Assembly (NCBI RefSeq): GCF_900167095.1
Contig: NZ_FUXG01000014.1
Coordinates: forward strand, 1-64,000
DNA from: Oceanospirillum multiglobuliferum
GTDB lineage: Bacteria; Pseudomonadota; Gammaproteobacteria; Pseudomonadales; Halomonadaceae
Direction of reading: 5' to 3'
Length of the DNA: 64,000 nt
In this document: positions 19,058 through 27,408 of the stretch, piece by piece
How the letters are laid out: each line of letters starts with the position of its first letter
Position numbering within the stretch: the stretch's first letter is position 1
Position numbers and translations under genes: made by a program
The notes under the pieces: model-generated
The model's input: only the letters and a program-made list of their open reading frames with translations
Database searches by the model: none
Told to the model about the DNA's origin: nothing

Positions 19058-20341
19058 TTAGAATGTTTCTTCAAAGCTGAATTGCAAGCCAAACTGGCGT
19101 GGCAGAGTGTTACCATCTACTTTTACGCTTTCTAAACCGTAAGTTAGGTCAATATTGGCTACGCCACGGAATAAACCTAAACCAAAGTTTAGAGCTGAAA
19201 GCTTTTCGCCCGCTAGGTTTTTCTGGTAACCAATACGTGCCACTGGCGCGACTGGGTTTTTCGGAAAAAAGCTAGCAGCTACTTGCATATTTTTCACTTT
19301 ATCGCCAACAGGGTCGTTTACCTCAACCATGTCCATGCTACCTGTGATCATCCAAAGTTTGCTTTTGGTGAACACAGCACCGCTTACGGTATACTGCGGA
19401 TCCATGGTGTAGGTTTCATTCAGAGAGATTTCAGTGGAGAAGTTACGAGCATCACGATTGTTATCTAAACTGCTATAGTCAAACTTTGGACTATTTAAGT
19501 TTTGCGCGGCAACACCCACTTGGTAATAGTCTGACTGCCATACTGCACCTAAATCAATGCCCAGTGCGGAGGTTGATTTAGAGTTATCTTTTAAGCCATC
19601 GTTAATCAGCGTGCCAATGCTTTTACCATCATCACGGTCAATTCCAGACACTTGTTTAGTTAATTTTGCTCCGTAATACTTAGTGCTGGCACCGAGGACT
19701 AATGTACCAGGGAAGTTGCCACTATTGCTAAATACAGGGCGGCTATAACCTAAACCTAACTCAACAACACTTGCGCCTTTGACATAAACCGCTGAACGAG
19801 TACGCAGGGTGTTAGATACATCAACTAGCGGAGCATCCAAAAATGATACTCTACCCAATGCAGATACGCTGGCGTCAACCACAATGGTGCCACCTAGTGT
19901 CTCGGAATGAACTGCTAAAGGCAAACCAGGGACTGCGACATTGCCCGAAAATTTAATTCTACCATTCTCGCCAAATTTGAGCAGAACTGCGTCAAATCTT
20001 GTTTTGGCATCGGCTACTCCTTGAGCATTAGGGTTTTTGCCCAAGTCATCTATAGCCTTTTGCAGGTCATCAATATCTTCTTTAAAATTATCCGCCTGGC
20101 CAAACTCTATACTGCCGCCAAATTGTGACCAGTAGCCAAAACGTAACTTCTCTTTGGCTTCATGGTCGATCATTAAGTAGCCCGCAGCAGGGTTGTAGCG
20201 AGTGCTGTTCAGGGTTTGTGGATTTGCACCTTGGCCTAAGGTTGTGGCTGAGCCAAATGAACCTATTGGCATAGCAGCCTGTGCTGCAATAGGTAGTGCA
20301 GCAATCGCTGCTGTGGCGAGTAGATGTTTTTTCATATCCAT
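19058..20341 (-). CDS. TraF-like outer-membrane protein (conjugal-transfer TraF_2 type)
   Basis: The product starts MDMKKHLLATAAIAALPIAAQA, a clear signal peptide; the start could also be two codons later at 20335. AAGGA sits 4 and 10 bases ahead of these two ATGs, and upstream in-frame codons lack one. The mature part (about 405 residues) opens PIGSFGSATTLGQGANPQTLNSTRYNPAAGY, which resembles proteins annotated as 'conjugal transfer protein TraF' found in chromosomes of marine gammaproteobacteria, relatives of FadL/UPF0164-like barrels. It ends LQFSFEETF with terminal Phe. No conjugation genes are nearby, so the name should not be taken as function. It is the first gene of the three-gene cluster. 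Confidence 0.7.
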   Translation of the reverse strand: MDMKKHLLATAAIAALPIAAQAAMPIGSFGSATTLGQGANPQTLNSTRYNPAAGYLMIDHEAKEKLRFGYWSQFGGSIEFGQADNFKEDIDDLQKAIDDLGKNPNAQGVADAKTRFDAVLLKFGENGRIKFSGNVAVPGLPLAVHSETLGGTIVVDASVSALGRVSFLDAPLVDVSNTLRTRSAVYVKGASVVELGLGYSRPVFSNSGNFPGTLVLGASTKYYGAKLTKQVSGIDRDDGKSIGTLINDGLKDNSKSTSALGIDLGAVWQSDYYQVGVAAQNLNSPKFDYSSLDNNRDARNFSTEISLNETYTMDPQYTVSGAVFTKSKLWMITGSMDMVEVNDPVGDKVKNMQVAASFFPKNPVAPVARIGYQKNLAGEKLSALNFGLGLFRGVANIDLTYGLESVKVDGNTLPRQFGLQFSFEETF

Positions 20342-20517
20342 ATATTCCTTCGGGCGGGTGTTGTTATTAATCAAAACTCACTAACTGATTAAAACTTAGC
20401 ACAATTTCATTAACAAGCACTCTAGCAGACTATTTAATATTTTTTTGACTTCAATACGGAACTTTTTGAGCAACTTGATTTTTGTCTAGAAGCTTAGAGA
20501 ACTACAGGTAGTATCAA

Positions 20518-22674
20518 TTAAGTTAATATGCTTCGTTTAAAGGGCGGTAGACTATCTAGTAGCTGTTTGCCATAGCGTTTGGTAATAATGCGACGATCTA
20601 GAAGTGATATTTTGCCTTTGTCTTGCTCTGTGCGTAGTAGGCGCCCAGCCGCCTGTACCAGTCGAATAGAGGCATCAGGTACGGTAATTTGAAAGAAGGG
20701 ATTACCGCCTTTTAATTCAATCCACTCGGATAAGGTTTTTTCAACAGGGTCGTCGGGCACTGAAAATGGAATTCGAGTAATGACAACATGCTCAAGATAC
20801 TGTCCGGGTAGATCAATCCCCTCGGCAAAGCTGGCTAAGCCAAAAATAATACTGCCCTGCTTTTTATCGCAGCGCTGTTTATGCCGTTCTAATAACACTT
20901 GTTTGGTAAGTTCATCTTGTACCAAAATATTAGAGCTGAGTTTTTCAGGTAATCTCTCTAATACTTCTTTCATCTGTTTACGGGATGAAAATAGTACCAG
21001 CGTGCCACTTTTTTGGTTTAACTCTGTTTTGATAAAGCTGACAATTTGTTTGGTATGCAGGTCAGTTTGTGTTGGGTCGCAGGCTTGGCTAGGTATTTCT
21101 AATATGCCGTTGTTTTGAAAGTCAAAGGGGCTTGGCACAACCAAACAGGCGCTGTCATCAGGTAAGCCTGCACGGGTTTTGATACGATCAAAGCTGCCTA
21201 AAGCTGTTAAGGTAGCTGAAGAGAGTACGGCACCAAAACAGGGTTGCCAAAGTTTTTGAGCCAAAGTACCTGCGGCACTGATTGGGCTACAGGCCACCTC
21301 TAAATCAAGGTCAACCTGTTGATTTAGCAAGCTAATCCATCGGGCAATAGGCATAGCGTTGTCTGCTTGAGGTTGTGCGTATACGCCCCAAAGCTCCCAT
21401 GCTGAAACTGCTCTGCCATGTAATAAAGTGGCTAAAGGCAGCCACTGTTCGGCCTCTGTCTTGCCAATAGGGCTGTTGGTGTCAGGGTCTAGGGCGTCTT
21501 TTAGTTGTTTAACTATAATTTCTAGTTTTTGGCACAGTGCTGCAAAGCTGATTTTTAGGTTAAGTGCTTGAGTGATTAAGCTTTCAGGCACTATGCCTTG
21601 CTCAAAACGGTGTATGGGGCGATCTAGGCTTTTACCGTTGACATCATCGTCAATGTTGAACTGAGTGAGCTCATGTAGCGACCGATAGCATTCGGCCAGC
21701 TCAATCTCTAAACCATTGAGTATTTCAGGCAGCTGATTCAGCTGGCGGGTAATTAGGTCATCTCGTCCTAGTTCAGTATTTAAATCTGTGAGCGATTTTT
21801 TCAGCAAGCGCAGCCATTGCAAGCTGGCGTTGATACGAAAGCTACCAGCAAAGTGGCTGATGGCTTTATCTGGAAGGTGGTGTCCTTCATCAAAAATATA
21901 AATGGTATCTTCGGGTTTAGGTAAAACAATGCCTCCACCAAGGGATAGATCTGCTAAAACCAGATCATGGTTGGCAACAATAATATCTGCGCCATCTAAC
22001 TCGTTGCGAGCCTTGAAAAAAGCACACTGAACAAAGTTACTGCAACGGCGGTTGGTACATTGTTGATGGTCGGTGGTGACGCGCCGCCAAATTGGGTCTT
22101 CTAAGCTGTCGTGCCAGCTGTCACGATCTCCCTGCCAGCGACCTGATAGGTAATGCTGTGCCATAGTTTGATAAAGCGCGACGGTCTCAGCACTGTTACT
22201 GTTTTGCAGGTACTCTTCAAACAGCGATAAAGTGGTTTGAGCTTGATCTGAGTTAGCGCCTTCTAAATTTTGCTCTAATCGGCTTAGGCAGAGATAACGG
22301 CTGCGGCCTTTGGCTAGAGCATATTTAAACTGAATATTGGCATGAGTTTGTAAATCGGGCAGGTCTTTAAATATCAGCTGTTCTTGCAAGGCAACCGTTG
22401 CGGTTGAAACCACAATCCGTTTATTAAGGGCTTTGGCAATAGGCAAGCTGGCGACTAAATAGGCCAAAGTTTTACCTGTACCTGTACCTGCTTCTACGGC
22501 GCAAACATGGCTACCACTGATGCGTAAGCCGTCTGCATCTGTGGTGATCTGTCCAAGGGTGCGAGCAATTTGTGCCACCATCAAACGCTGACCGTGACGT
22601 GAACGCAAATTTCGACTTTTAAGAAAAGTAGAGTAGCTGCTTTGTATTTCAGATTTTATTGCGTCGGTTAACAT
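20518..22674 (-). CDS. dinG: ATP-dependent DNA helicase DinG
   Basis: The 718-residue protein is an XPD-like superfamily 2 helicase. GTGTGKT (63-69) is the Walker A, DEGHHLPDKA near 255 the Walker B box, and GRLLRTEQDKGKISLLDRR the C-terminal motif VI. Cysteines between about 120 and 215 (LCLSR, CTNRRCSNF, QCAFF) fit the 4Fe-4S cluster of DinG. The length equals E. coli DinG (716) and exceeds YoaA (636). DinG unwinds 5'-3', resolves R-loops and is SOS-linked in E. coli; no clear LexA box was seen here. AAGGGGCCAGT precedes the ATG. Confidence 0.9.
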   Translation of the reverse strand: MLTDAIKSEIQSSYSTFLKSRNLRSRHGQRLMVAQIARTLGQITTDADGLRISGSHVCAVEAGTGTGKTLAYLVASLPIAKALNKRIVVSTATVALQEQLIFKDLPDLQTHANIQFKYALAKGRSRYLCLSRLEQNLEGANSDQAQTTLSLFEEYLQNSNSAETVALYQTMAQHYLSGRWQGDRDSWHDSLEDPIWRRVTTDHQQCTNRRCSNFVQCAFFKARNELDGADIIVANHDLVLADLSLGGGIVLPKPEDTIYIFDEGHHLPDKAISHFAGSFRINASLQWLRLLKKSLTDLNTELGRDDLITRQLNQLPEILNGLEIELAECYRSLHELTQFNIDDDVNGKSLDRPIHRFEQGIVPESLITQALNLKISFAALCQKLEIIVKQLKDALDPDTNSPIGKTEAEQWLPLATLLHGRAVSAWELWGVYAQPQADNAMPIARWISLLNQQVDLDLEVACSPISAAGTLAQKLWQPCFGAVLSSATLTALGSFDRIKTRAGLPDDSACLVVPSPFDFQNNGILEIPSQACDPTQTDLHTKQIVSFIKTELNQKSGTLVLFSSRKQMKEVLERLPEKLSSNILVQDELTKQVLLERHKQRCDKKQGSIIFGLASFAEGIDLPGQYLEHVVITRIPFSVPDDPVEKTLSEWIELKGGNPFFQITVPDASIRLVQAAGRLLRTEQDKGKISLLDRRIITKRYGKQLLDSLPPFKRSILT

Positions 22675-22749
22675 ACTGGCCCCTTATACAGTGCCGAGAT
22701 TGTAGCCGATACTAAGGATGGGGCATAGAAAAGCCATCAATACAATTCA

Positions 22750-22774
22750 GCCGCCAAGTTGATTAATTGGCGGC
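22750..22774 (-). terminator. Hairpin after the intact HD-GYP gene
   Basis: GCCGCCAA (22750-22757) is the reverse complement of TTGGCGGC (22767-22774). It lies 40-66 bases past the HD-GYP stop codon on the minus strand, but the downstream T content is low. Confidence 0.5.
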
Positions 22775-22815
22775 ACAGTTTTATGCCCTAAATGGTTATG
22801 GATACCAAGCTTAAG

Positions 22816-24057
22816 TCAAATATTTGGGTTTAAGCCCAACAGCCCTCCAATTTGATTGAATACACTGGGGGGAACTTTACCAGCCTCTAAGGCGCGGTTT
22901 ATTTTGAGGTCTTGATACTCAATTTGTGACAGATCAATTTCACTACGATCATCGAGTAGAGAGCCGTTAGTATCAAATAAGGGCTTGAGCTTTGGTCTAG
23001 AGCGTAGGCGCTCATGTAATGCTGTTACCACGCCTATACGGCGGTCATTTAGTTGTACCAGTGTGCCTATGGGGTAAATACCTACAGCCTTAATAAACTT
23101 CTCAACTAATGTGGCATCTACAACTTGGTTGCGCCAAGCATAAATCTTACTCAAAGCATTGGTTGTACTGCTTTGTTCGGAGTAATGGCGATTGCGGGTT
23201 AGGGCTTCAAATGTAGTGGTTAAGTGCAAAATACGAGAGGGTAGCGGTATACGCTTGCCTCTTAATCCTGCTGGATAGCCTGTGCCATCATAACGTTCAT
23301 GGTGGTAAGCAATAATGCCAATTAGAGGCTTTAGCCTTGAGTAAGCCTCTAAAATATAGCAGCCGTACTCCACATGTTTTTGAATTTGTAGGCGTTGGCC
23401 AACACTCAGCATTTCTGTTTGTTGTAGGAGCTCTGCTGGCACTTTTAACATACCAATATCATGGAGCAGTGCCGCCATACCAAGCTGTTGAAGCTGTTCG
23501 CTTTTCATACCCAAGTAACGGCCAAACATCAGGCTTAACACCGCAACATCAAGAGACTTTCGCTCTAATGAGCTGTCTTTTTCTGTCAGTTGGCTAAGTA
23601 GTGAAAGAGTTTCAGGCCGCGCAGCGGTTGAAAGTAGCAAGTTACGCACGCAACCTTGTAATGCTTCGTCGTCAATGGTGTTGCCTGAACGTACTTGATC
23701 GAATAAGGTGCGTAGAGCGCTAAGGGTCTCTAAATAGCTTTCAGTGACCATTTGTTCTGATATTTTAGCGCGTAGATCAGTTCGAGCAGATGAAGAGGCT
23801 GTGGTAGCGGTTGTTGTGGGTTCGCTATTTGACTCGTTAGTGTTGTTTTCTTCGGGCTCTGTTTGAACTTGATCTTCACCCTGTACAGCGGCCACTTCAA
23901 TGAGAACAGTCTTACAGTGTTCGTAAAGCTTTACGATATCTTCCGAAGAATTCACCGTAAAAGCGCCTTTGCTATGGGGAAAGTTCTCCCAGCCTATATC
24001 AACTTTTACGACTCTCATACCGGGCAATAGCTGATTAATGAGCACTTTTTTTAGCAT
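22816..24057 (-). CDS. HD-GYP cyclic-di-GMP phosphodiesterase with DUF3391 N-terminus
   Basis: I start at ATG 24057, 7 bases after AAGG. The 413-residue protein begins with a DUF3391-like domain (MLKKVLINQLLPGMRVVKVD), then a Thr/Ser/Glu linker (about 60-90). The HD-GYP domain follows, with LLHDIGMLKVP, KHVEYG and HHERYDGTGYPAGLRG, so metal ligands and the GYP motif are all present. Such proteins cleave cyclic di-GMP to pGpG or GMP and affect motility and biofilm. It is the intact counterpart of the interrupted gene at 293-858. It is divergent from the ATP-grasp gene. Confidence 0.9.
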   Translation of the reverse strand: MLKKVLINQLLPGMRVVKVDIGWENFPHSKGAFTVNSSEDIVKLYEHCKTVLIEVAAVQGEDQVQTEPEENNTNESNSEPTTTATTASSSARTDLRAKISEQMVTESYLETLSALRTLFDQVRSGNTIDDEALQGCVRNLLLSTAARPETLSLLSQLTEKDSSLERKSLDVAVLSLMFGRYLGMKSEQLQQLGMAALLHDIGMLKVPAELLQQTEMLSVGQRLQIQKHVEYGCYILEAYSRLKPLIGIIAYHHERYDGTGYPAGLRGKRIPLPSRILHLTTTFEALTRNRHYSEQSSTTNALSKIYAWRNQVVDATLVEKFIKAVGIYPIGTLVQLNDRRIGVVTALHERLRSRPKLKPLFDTNGSLLDDRSEIDLSQIEYQDLKINRALEAGKVPPSVFNQIGGLLGLNPNI

Positions 24058-24365
24058 TGACAAACCTTAGATCAAAATGAATAAGTCACCTTTAGAAAAT
24101 AAAAAAGGTGATAACTAATTAGGCAGTCAAGCAAGGCTCCATTTGTCAGCTACCAAACGGTACTTCTTATTGTATGTCTTATTATAGGAAAGGTTGAGGT
24201 ACATGCTCTTTTATTCGTTTAATCATAGGTGAGTTAACACTTGTTGTGAAGCAGGTGTAGGATAAAAACACTAGGTTTAGCATTGTTTTGTTTGCTCCTA
24301 TTTAGATACAAAAATTTGCTTCTTAAAACATAGTCTCGGCATTATGATGCGCCATCTTTAGTTTT
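24058..24365. other. Divergent intergenic region with leader hairpin
   Basis: No gene was found. In the minus-strand leader an 8-bp inverted repeat, TCACCTTT (24086-24093) with AAAGGTGA (24104-24111), lies 29-54 bases upstream of the HD-GYP start. The remainder, AT-rich, should hold both promoters. Confidence 0.5.
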
Positions 24366-24377
24366 ATGGTTTTTTGT

Positions 24378-25247
24378 ATGAAGCTGATCTCGTTTGATGC
24401 CCTAAGAACCCTCAACTATCCCTCTCAAACTTATATCAAGCCTGAGCTTTTTTTGAAGCATCAAACAGAAGTCTCTGAAGCTGACTGGGTGCTGTTTCCT
24501 GAGTATTGGCAACTGAATACTTTAGTATTTGCTATGGGTGCTAATATATTTCCTAGTCTTTCCAGTTATTTGATTGGGCATAATAAAATTGAGATGACCC
24601 GTGCCTTTATGGCTGTGGCGCCTGAACACGTTCCCTTCACAATGATTCACGCTAATACACCGGAGCAAGCGGAGAAGGTTTGGCAAGCTATGCCGTTGCC
24701 TTTTGTGGCTAAAATTCCAAAAAGTAGTATGGGAGAAGGTGTTTTTTTGATTGAAAACCGTGCAGATTGGCATCAGTACTGCTTAAAAAGTGATGTGCTG
24801 TATGCGCAGGAATATCTGCCCATTGATCGAGATCTTCGTATTGTCGTTATTGGCGATCAAGTTGTAGGTGGATACTGGCGTATTCAAAGTGACAATGGCT
24901 TTCATAATAATATCGCTAAAGGCGGTACTATGATGCAAGGGCCTCTCCCTGAGTCTGCGGTTGCTTTAGTTAAACGCTTAGCTGAAGCCTTAGGTATTGA
25001 TCATGCAGGTTTTGATATTGCAATGGTTGATAACTATCCCTTTGTTTTAGAGTTTAACCGAGTGTTTGGTACTCAAGGTGTAGAACAAATTATAGGCGAT
25101 ATAACACCCTTGATTTTAGATTATTTGCAACGCCGAAGTGCTGGAAATGACCCGACCAACCCCAATGAACCACGAGATCCAAATGACCCAACTAGTCCAA
25201 ATAAGGGGGGCAGAAAGCGTCGTAGTCGTTGGTCAACTGCGGCTTAA
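24378..25247 (+). CDS. RimK-like ATP-grasp ligase with disordered Pro/Asn-rich tail
   Basis: The product (289 residues from ATG 24378; ATG 24366 is possible, and neither has a clear ribosome-binding site) has the ATP-grasp core seen in RimK. FVAKIPKSSMGEGVF is the nucleotide-binding loop, DLRIVVIGD and GGYWRI are central strands, NIAKGG follows, and VLEFNRV carries the metal ligands. RimK-type enzymes form amide bonds between an amino acid or peptide and an acceptor. The last 35 residues are a low-complexity run of Asp-Pro-Asn-type repeats ending in a basic GGRKRRSRW patch, not part of the catalytic fold. The substrate is unknown. Confidence 0.75.
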   Translation: MKLISFDALRTLNYPSQTYIKPELFLKHQTEVSEADWVLFPEYWQLNTLVFAMGANIFPSLSSYLIGHNKIEMTRAFMAVAPEHVPFTMIHANTPEQAEKVWQAMPLPFVAKIPKSSMGEGVFLIENRADWHQYCLKSDVLYAQEYLPIDRDLRIVVIGDQVVGGYWRIQSDNGFHNNIAKGGTMMQGPLPESAVALVKRLAEALGIDHAGFDIAMVDNYPFVLEFNRVFGTQGVEQIIGDITPLILDYLQRRSAGNDPTNPNEPRDPNDPTSPNKGGRKRRSRWSTAA

Positions 25248-25326
25248 CGAATGCTTGTCGTATCATTTTTCAGTTGCAAAAGTATAATGTAATACTTTGA
25301 TTCATGTTGCTGAAAAGATAATACCT

Positions 25327-25833
25327 ATGCCAATTGATAAGCCTATTTCTGTTTTATTCGTATGCTTGGGCAATATCTGCCGCTCCCCTACTGCTGATGG
25401 CGTTTTTCGTGGTTTGGTCGCAAAGGCGGGTTTGGCAGATCAAATTAAAGTAGATTCTGCGGGTACTGCCGCATGGCATATAGGCAAGCACCCTGATCCT
25501 AGAACCCAAAAGGCTGCAGCTGATAGGGGTTATGACCTGAGTCAGCTGCAAGCTCGACAAGCAGTTGTTGCTGATTTTGAACAGTTTGATCTGATATTGG
25601 CAATGGATCAGGCTAACTACAATGATTTGATGTTGTTGCAGCCTGAGCATAGCCGCGCTCGCTTGCAGCTTTTCTTGTCTTATGCGCCAGAACTGGGTGT
25701 GAGCGAAGTGCCTGACCCTTATTATGGTGGTCAAGAGGGCTTTGAGCAGGTTTTAGACTTGGTTGAAATTGCAGGGCAAAATCTGCTGAAGCAGTTGGTT
25801 CAACAATATCAGCTGACTACAGCCTCAGTGTAA
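25327..25833 (+). CDS. Low-molecular-weight protein-tyrosine phosphatase
   Basis: The 168-residue protein starts at ATG 25327, giving VLFVCLGNICRSPTADG near the N-terminus: the P-loop CX5R is Cys13 to Arg19. The general-acid region VPDPYYGGQEGF near the C-terminus is also intact. Such enzymes dephosphorylate tyrosine in proteins, often bacterial tyrosine kinases of polysaccharide export, though no kinase or export gene is in this window. It ends 11 bases before murB; co-transcription is likely. Confidence 0.92.
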   Translation: MPIDKPISVLFVCLGNICRSPTADGVFRGLVAKAGLADQIKVDSAGTAAWHIGKHPDPRTQKAAADRGYDLSQLQARQAVVADFEQFDLILAMDQANYNDLMLLQPEHSRARLQLFLSYAPELGVSEVPDPYYGGQEGFEQVLDLVEIAGQNLLKQLVQQYQLTTASV

Positions 25834-25844
25834 AAGGATCGCCT

Positions 25845-26879
25845 GTGATACAGCTTCAGCATGGTCTTCTAATTCAGCAAAATGTCTCTTTACAAGATAA
25901 AAATACTTTTGGTTTTGAATCAGTTGCGCGTTATTTTTGTGAGCCAAACTCTATTGAGCAGTGTCAAGAGGCTTTAGCTTTTGCGCGAACTCATCAGCTT
26001 AATCTATTTCCGCTGGGTGAAGGCAGTAACCTGATATTAACCGCTGATATTGATGGGCTAGTGCTGCGTATGAGCAATCAGACGCTGACCTATCAAGTTG
26101 AAAAAGACCATATCATCGCAGAGGTAGGCGCTGGGGTGGTTTGGCATGAGCTGGTTATGGATACGGTGCGAAAAGGGTATTACGGGCTTGAAAACTTAGC
26201 CTTGATTCCCGGTCGAGTGGGCGCAGCTCCTGTACAAAATATTGGCGCTTATGGGGTGGAACTATCGGATAGCTTGGTGTCGGTTCAAGTGCTCTATGTT
26301 GCAGATGGTGCAGTAGGTTCTATAGCGGTTGAAGACTGCGATTTTGCTTATCGAGATAGCGTTTTCAAGCAGCAACTTAAAGGGCAGGTTGTGATTACAG
26401 GGGTTACGCTTAAGTTACACGCTAATGCTCAGGGTAAGTTGGGTTATGGTGATCTGGCTACAGAGCTGCAAGATTTAACCCCAAACGCAGAAAATATTGC
26501 CCATGCGGTTTGTGCTATTCGAGCACGTAAGCTGCCCGATCCTAAACTTATTGGCAATGCAGGTAGTTTTTTCAAAAACCCTATCGTTTCTGACTCTCAA
26601 GCCAAACTGCTTAAGCAGCAGTATCCCGATATGCCAATTTATCCTATGTCTGATCAAAGCTGCAAGCTGGCGGCTGGTTGGCTGATTCAGCAAGCAGGCT
26701 TCAAAGGTTATAGAGAGGGTCATGTGGGCGTTTATGAGAAACAGGCTTTAGTGCTGGTGCATTTTGGTGCAGGGCAAGCAAGTGACCTGCTTGCTTTGGC
26801 TGAGCAAATACAGTTGAAAATCTTCGATTTATTTAATGTGCAATTAGAGATAGAGCCTTCACAAGTACCGTTATCTTGA
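25845..26879 (+). CDS. murB: UDP-N-acetylenolpyruvoylglucosamine reductase
   Basis: MurB reduces UDP-GlcNAc-enolpyruvate to UDP-MurNAc with NADPH and FAD in peptidoglycan synthesis. The 344-residue protein uses a GTG start with AAAGG upstream and follows the E. coli-type (type I) pattern: PLGEGSNL in the FAD domain, LIPGRVGAAPVQNIGAYG in the middle, and GSFFKNP with Ser241, the proton donor position. The pairing with a phosphatase gene upstream recurs in Pseudomonas and relatives as I recall. Confidence 0.96.
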   Translation: MIQLQHGLLIQQNVSLQDKNTFGFESVARYFCEPNSIEQCQEALAFARTHQLNLFPLGEGSNLILTADIDGLVLRMSNQTLTYQVEKDHIIAEVGAGVVWHELVMDTVRKGYYGLENLALIPGRVGAAPVQNIGAYGVELSDSLVSVQVLYVADGAVGSIAVEDCDFAYRDSVFKQQLKGQVVITGVTLKLHANAQGKLGYGDLATELQDLTPNAENIAHAVCAIRARKLPDPKLIGNAGSFFKNPIVSDSQAKLLKQQYPDMPIYPMSDQSCKLAAGWLIQQAGFKGYREGHVGVYEKQALVLVHFGAGQASDLLALAEQIQLKIFDLFNVQLEIEPSQVPLS

Positions 26880-26973
26880 TAGAGCAGCTTTTAAACAGTG
26901 TCATCAATTTAGCTCTAAGCCTTCAAATTTATGTCTTTAACCAGTCACTCGCTTGCAACTTAAGGCTGTCAAA

Positions 26974-27019
26974 TTACCCCTATAGATCACAAGGATTCAC
27001 TCGATTAATTTAGGGGTAA
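26974..27019 (+). promoter_or_regulatory. Long-range stem covering the ribosome-binding site of a small gene
   Basis: TTACCCCTA (26974-26982) is the exact reverse complement of TAGGGGTAA (27011-27019), which includes the AGGGG ribosome-binding site just before ATG 27023. The 28-nt loop could contain other pairing. In RNA this 9-bp stem would block initiation. Confidence 0.5.
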
Positions 27020-27022
27020 GAT

Positions 27023-27292
27023 ATGAACGCACGGACTCAGTTCGAACAAGCGAGTGCAGCGCAGTTACAGCGGCATAATATCTCTTGTCGCACCTATCAA
27101 CCTATTAAGCCCGCGTACCGGCTCTCCTCCAAAGTATCTAATCCTGTTGTGCAGCACCTTGAACATGTGCAAGGACAGCTAGAGGGGCATATTGATAGCT
27201 TAAATAATGTGGTTGTGGCCATGCAGCGTATTAATAGCATTTTAGAGCGTATGGCGGCTAAAAAATGTAAGCTCAACCGCCCTTGTCCTTAG
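27023..27292 (+). CDS. Small protein of unknown function (89 aa)
   Basis: I do not recognise it. The 89-residue product has a basic N-terminal half and a helical, possibly coiled-coil C-terminal half (VQHLEHVQGQLEGHIDSLNNVV), ending in a Cys/Lys-rich KKCKLNRPCP. It has no signal peptide or membrane segment. AGGGGTAAG before the ATG is a plausible ribosome-binding site, and a strong terminator follows after 31 bases, so the gene is probably real. A primosomal PriC-like helical protein was considered, but it is much too short. Confidence 0.6.
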   Translation: MNARTQFEQASAAQLQRHNISCRTYQPIKPAYRLSSKVSNPVVQHLEHVQGQLEGHIDSLNNVVVAMQRINSILERMAAKKCKLNRPCP

Positions 27293-27323
27293 TCTAGTTG
27301 AGTAAGTTTGTAGGTGAGTAACA

Positions 27324-27358
27324 AAAAAAGGGTCAGACTTGCGTCTGACCCTTTTTTG
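27324..27358. terminator. Bidirectional terminator between the small gene and rne
   Basis: AAAAAAGGGTCAGAC pairs with GTCTGACCCTTTTTT around a TTGC loop; both strands have T runs. Confidence 0.93.
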
Positions 27359-27408
27359 ATTGTTTAGCCGTTAGCTTAAATTCCAGCTAATGGCTAAGTC
27401 ACAATAAG

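Noticed and set aside
19058-20341. Part of a conjugation system
   Set aside because: The TraF-like name is inherited from annotation habit; no mating-pair, relaxase or plasmid genes are near.
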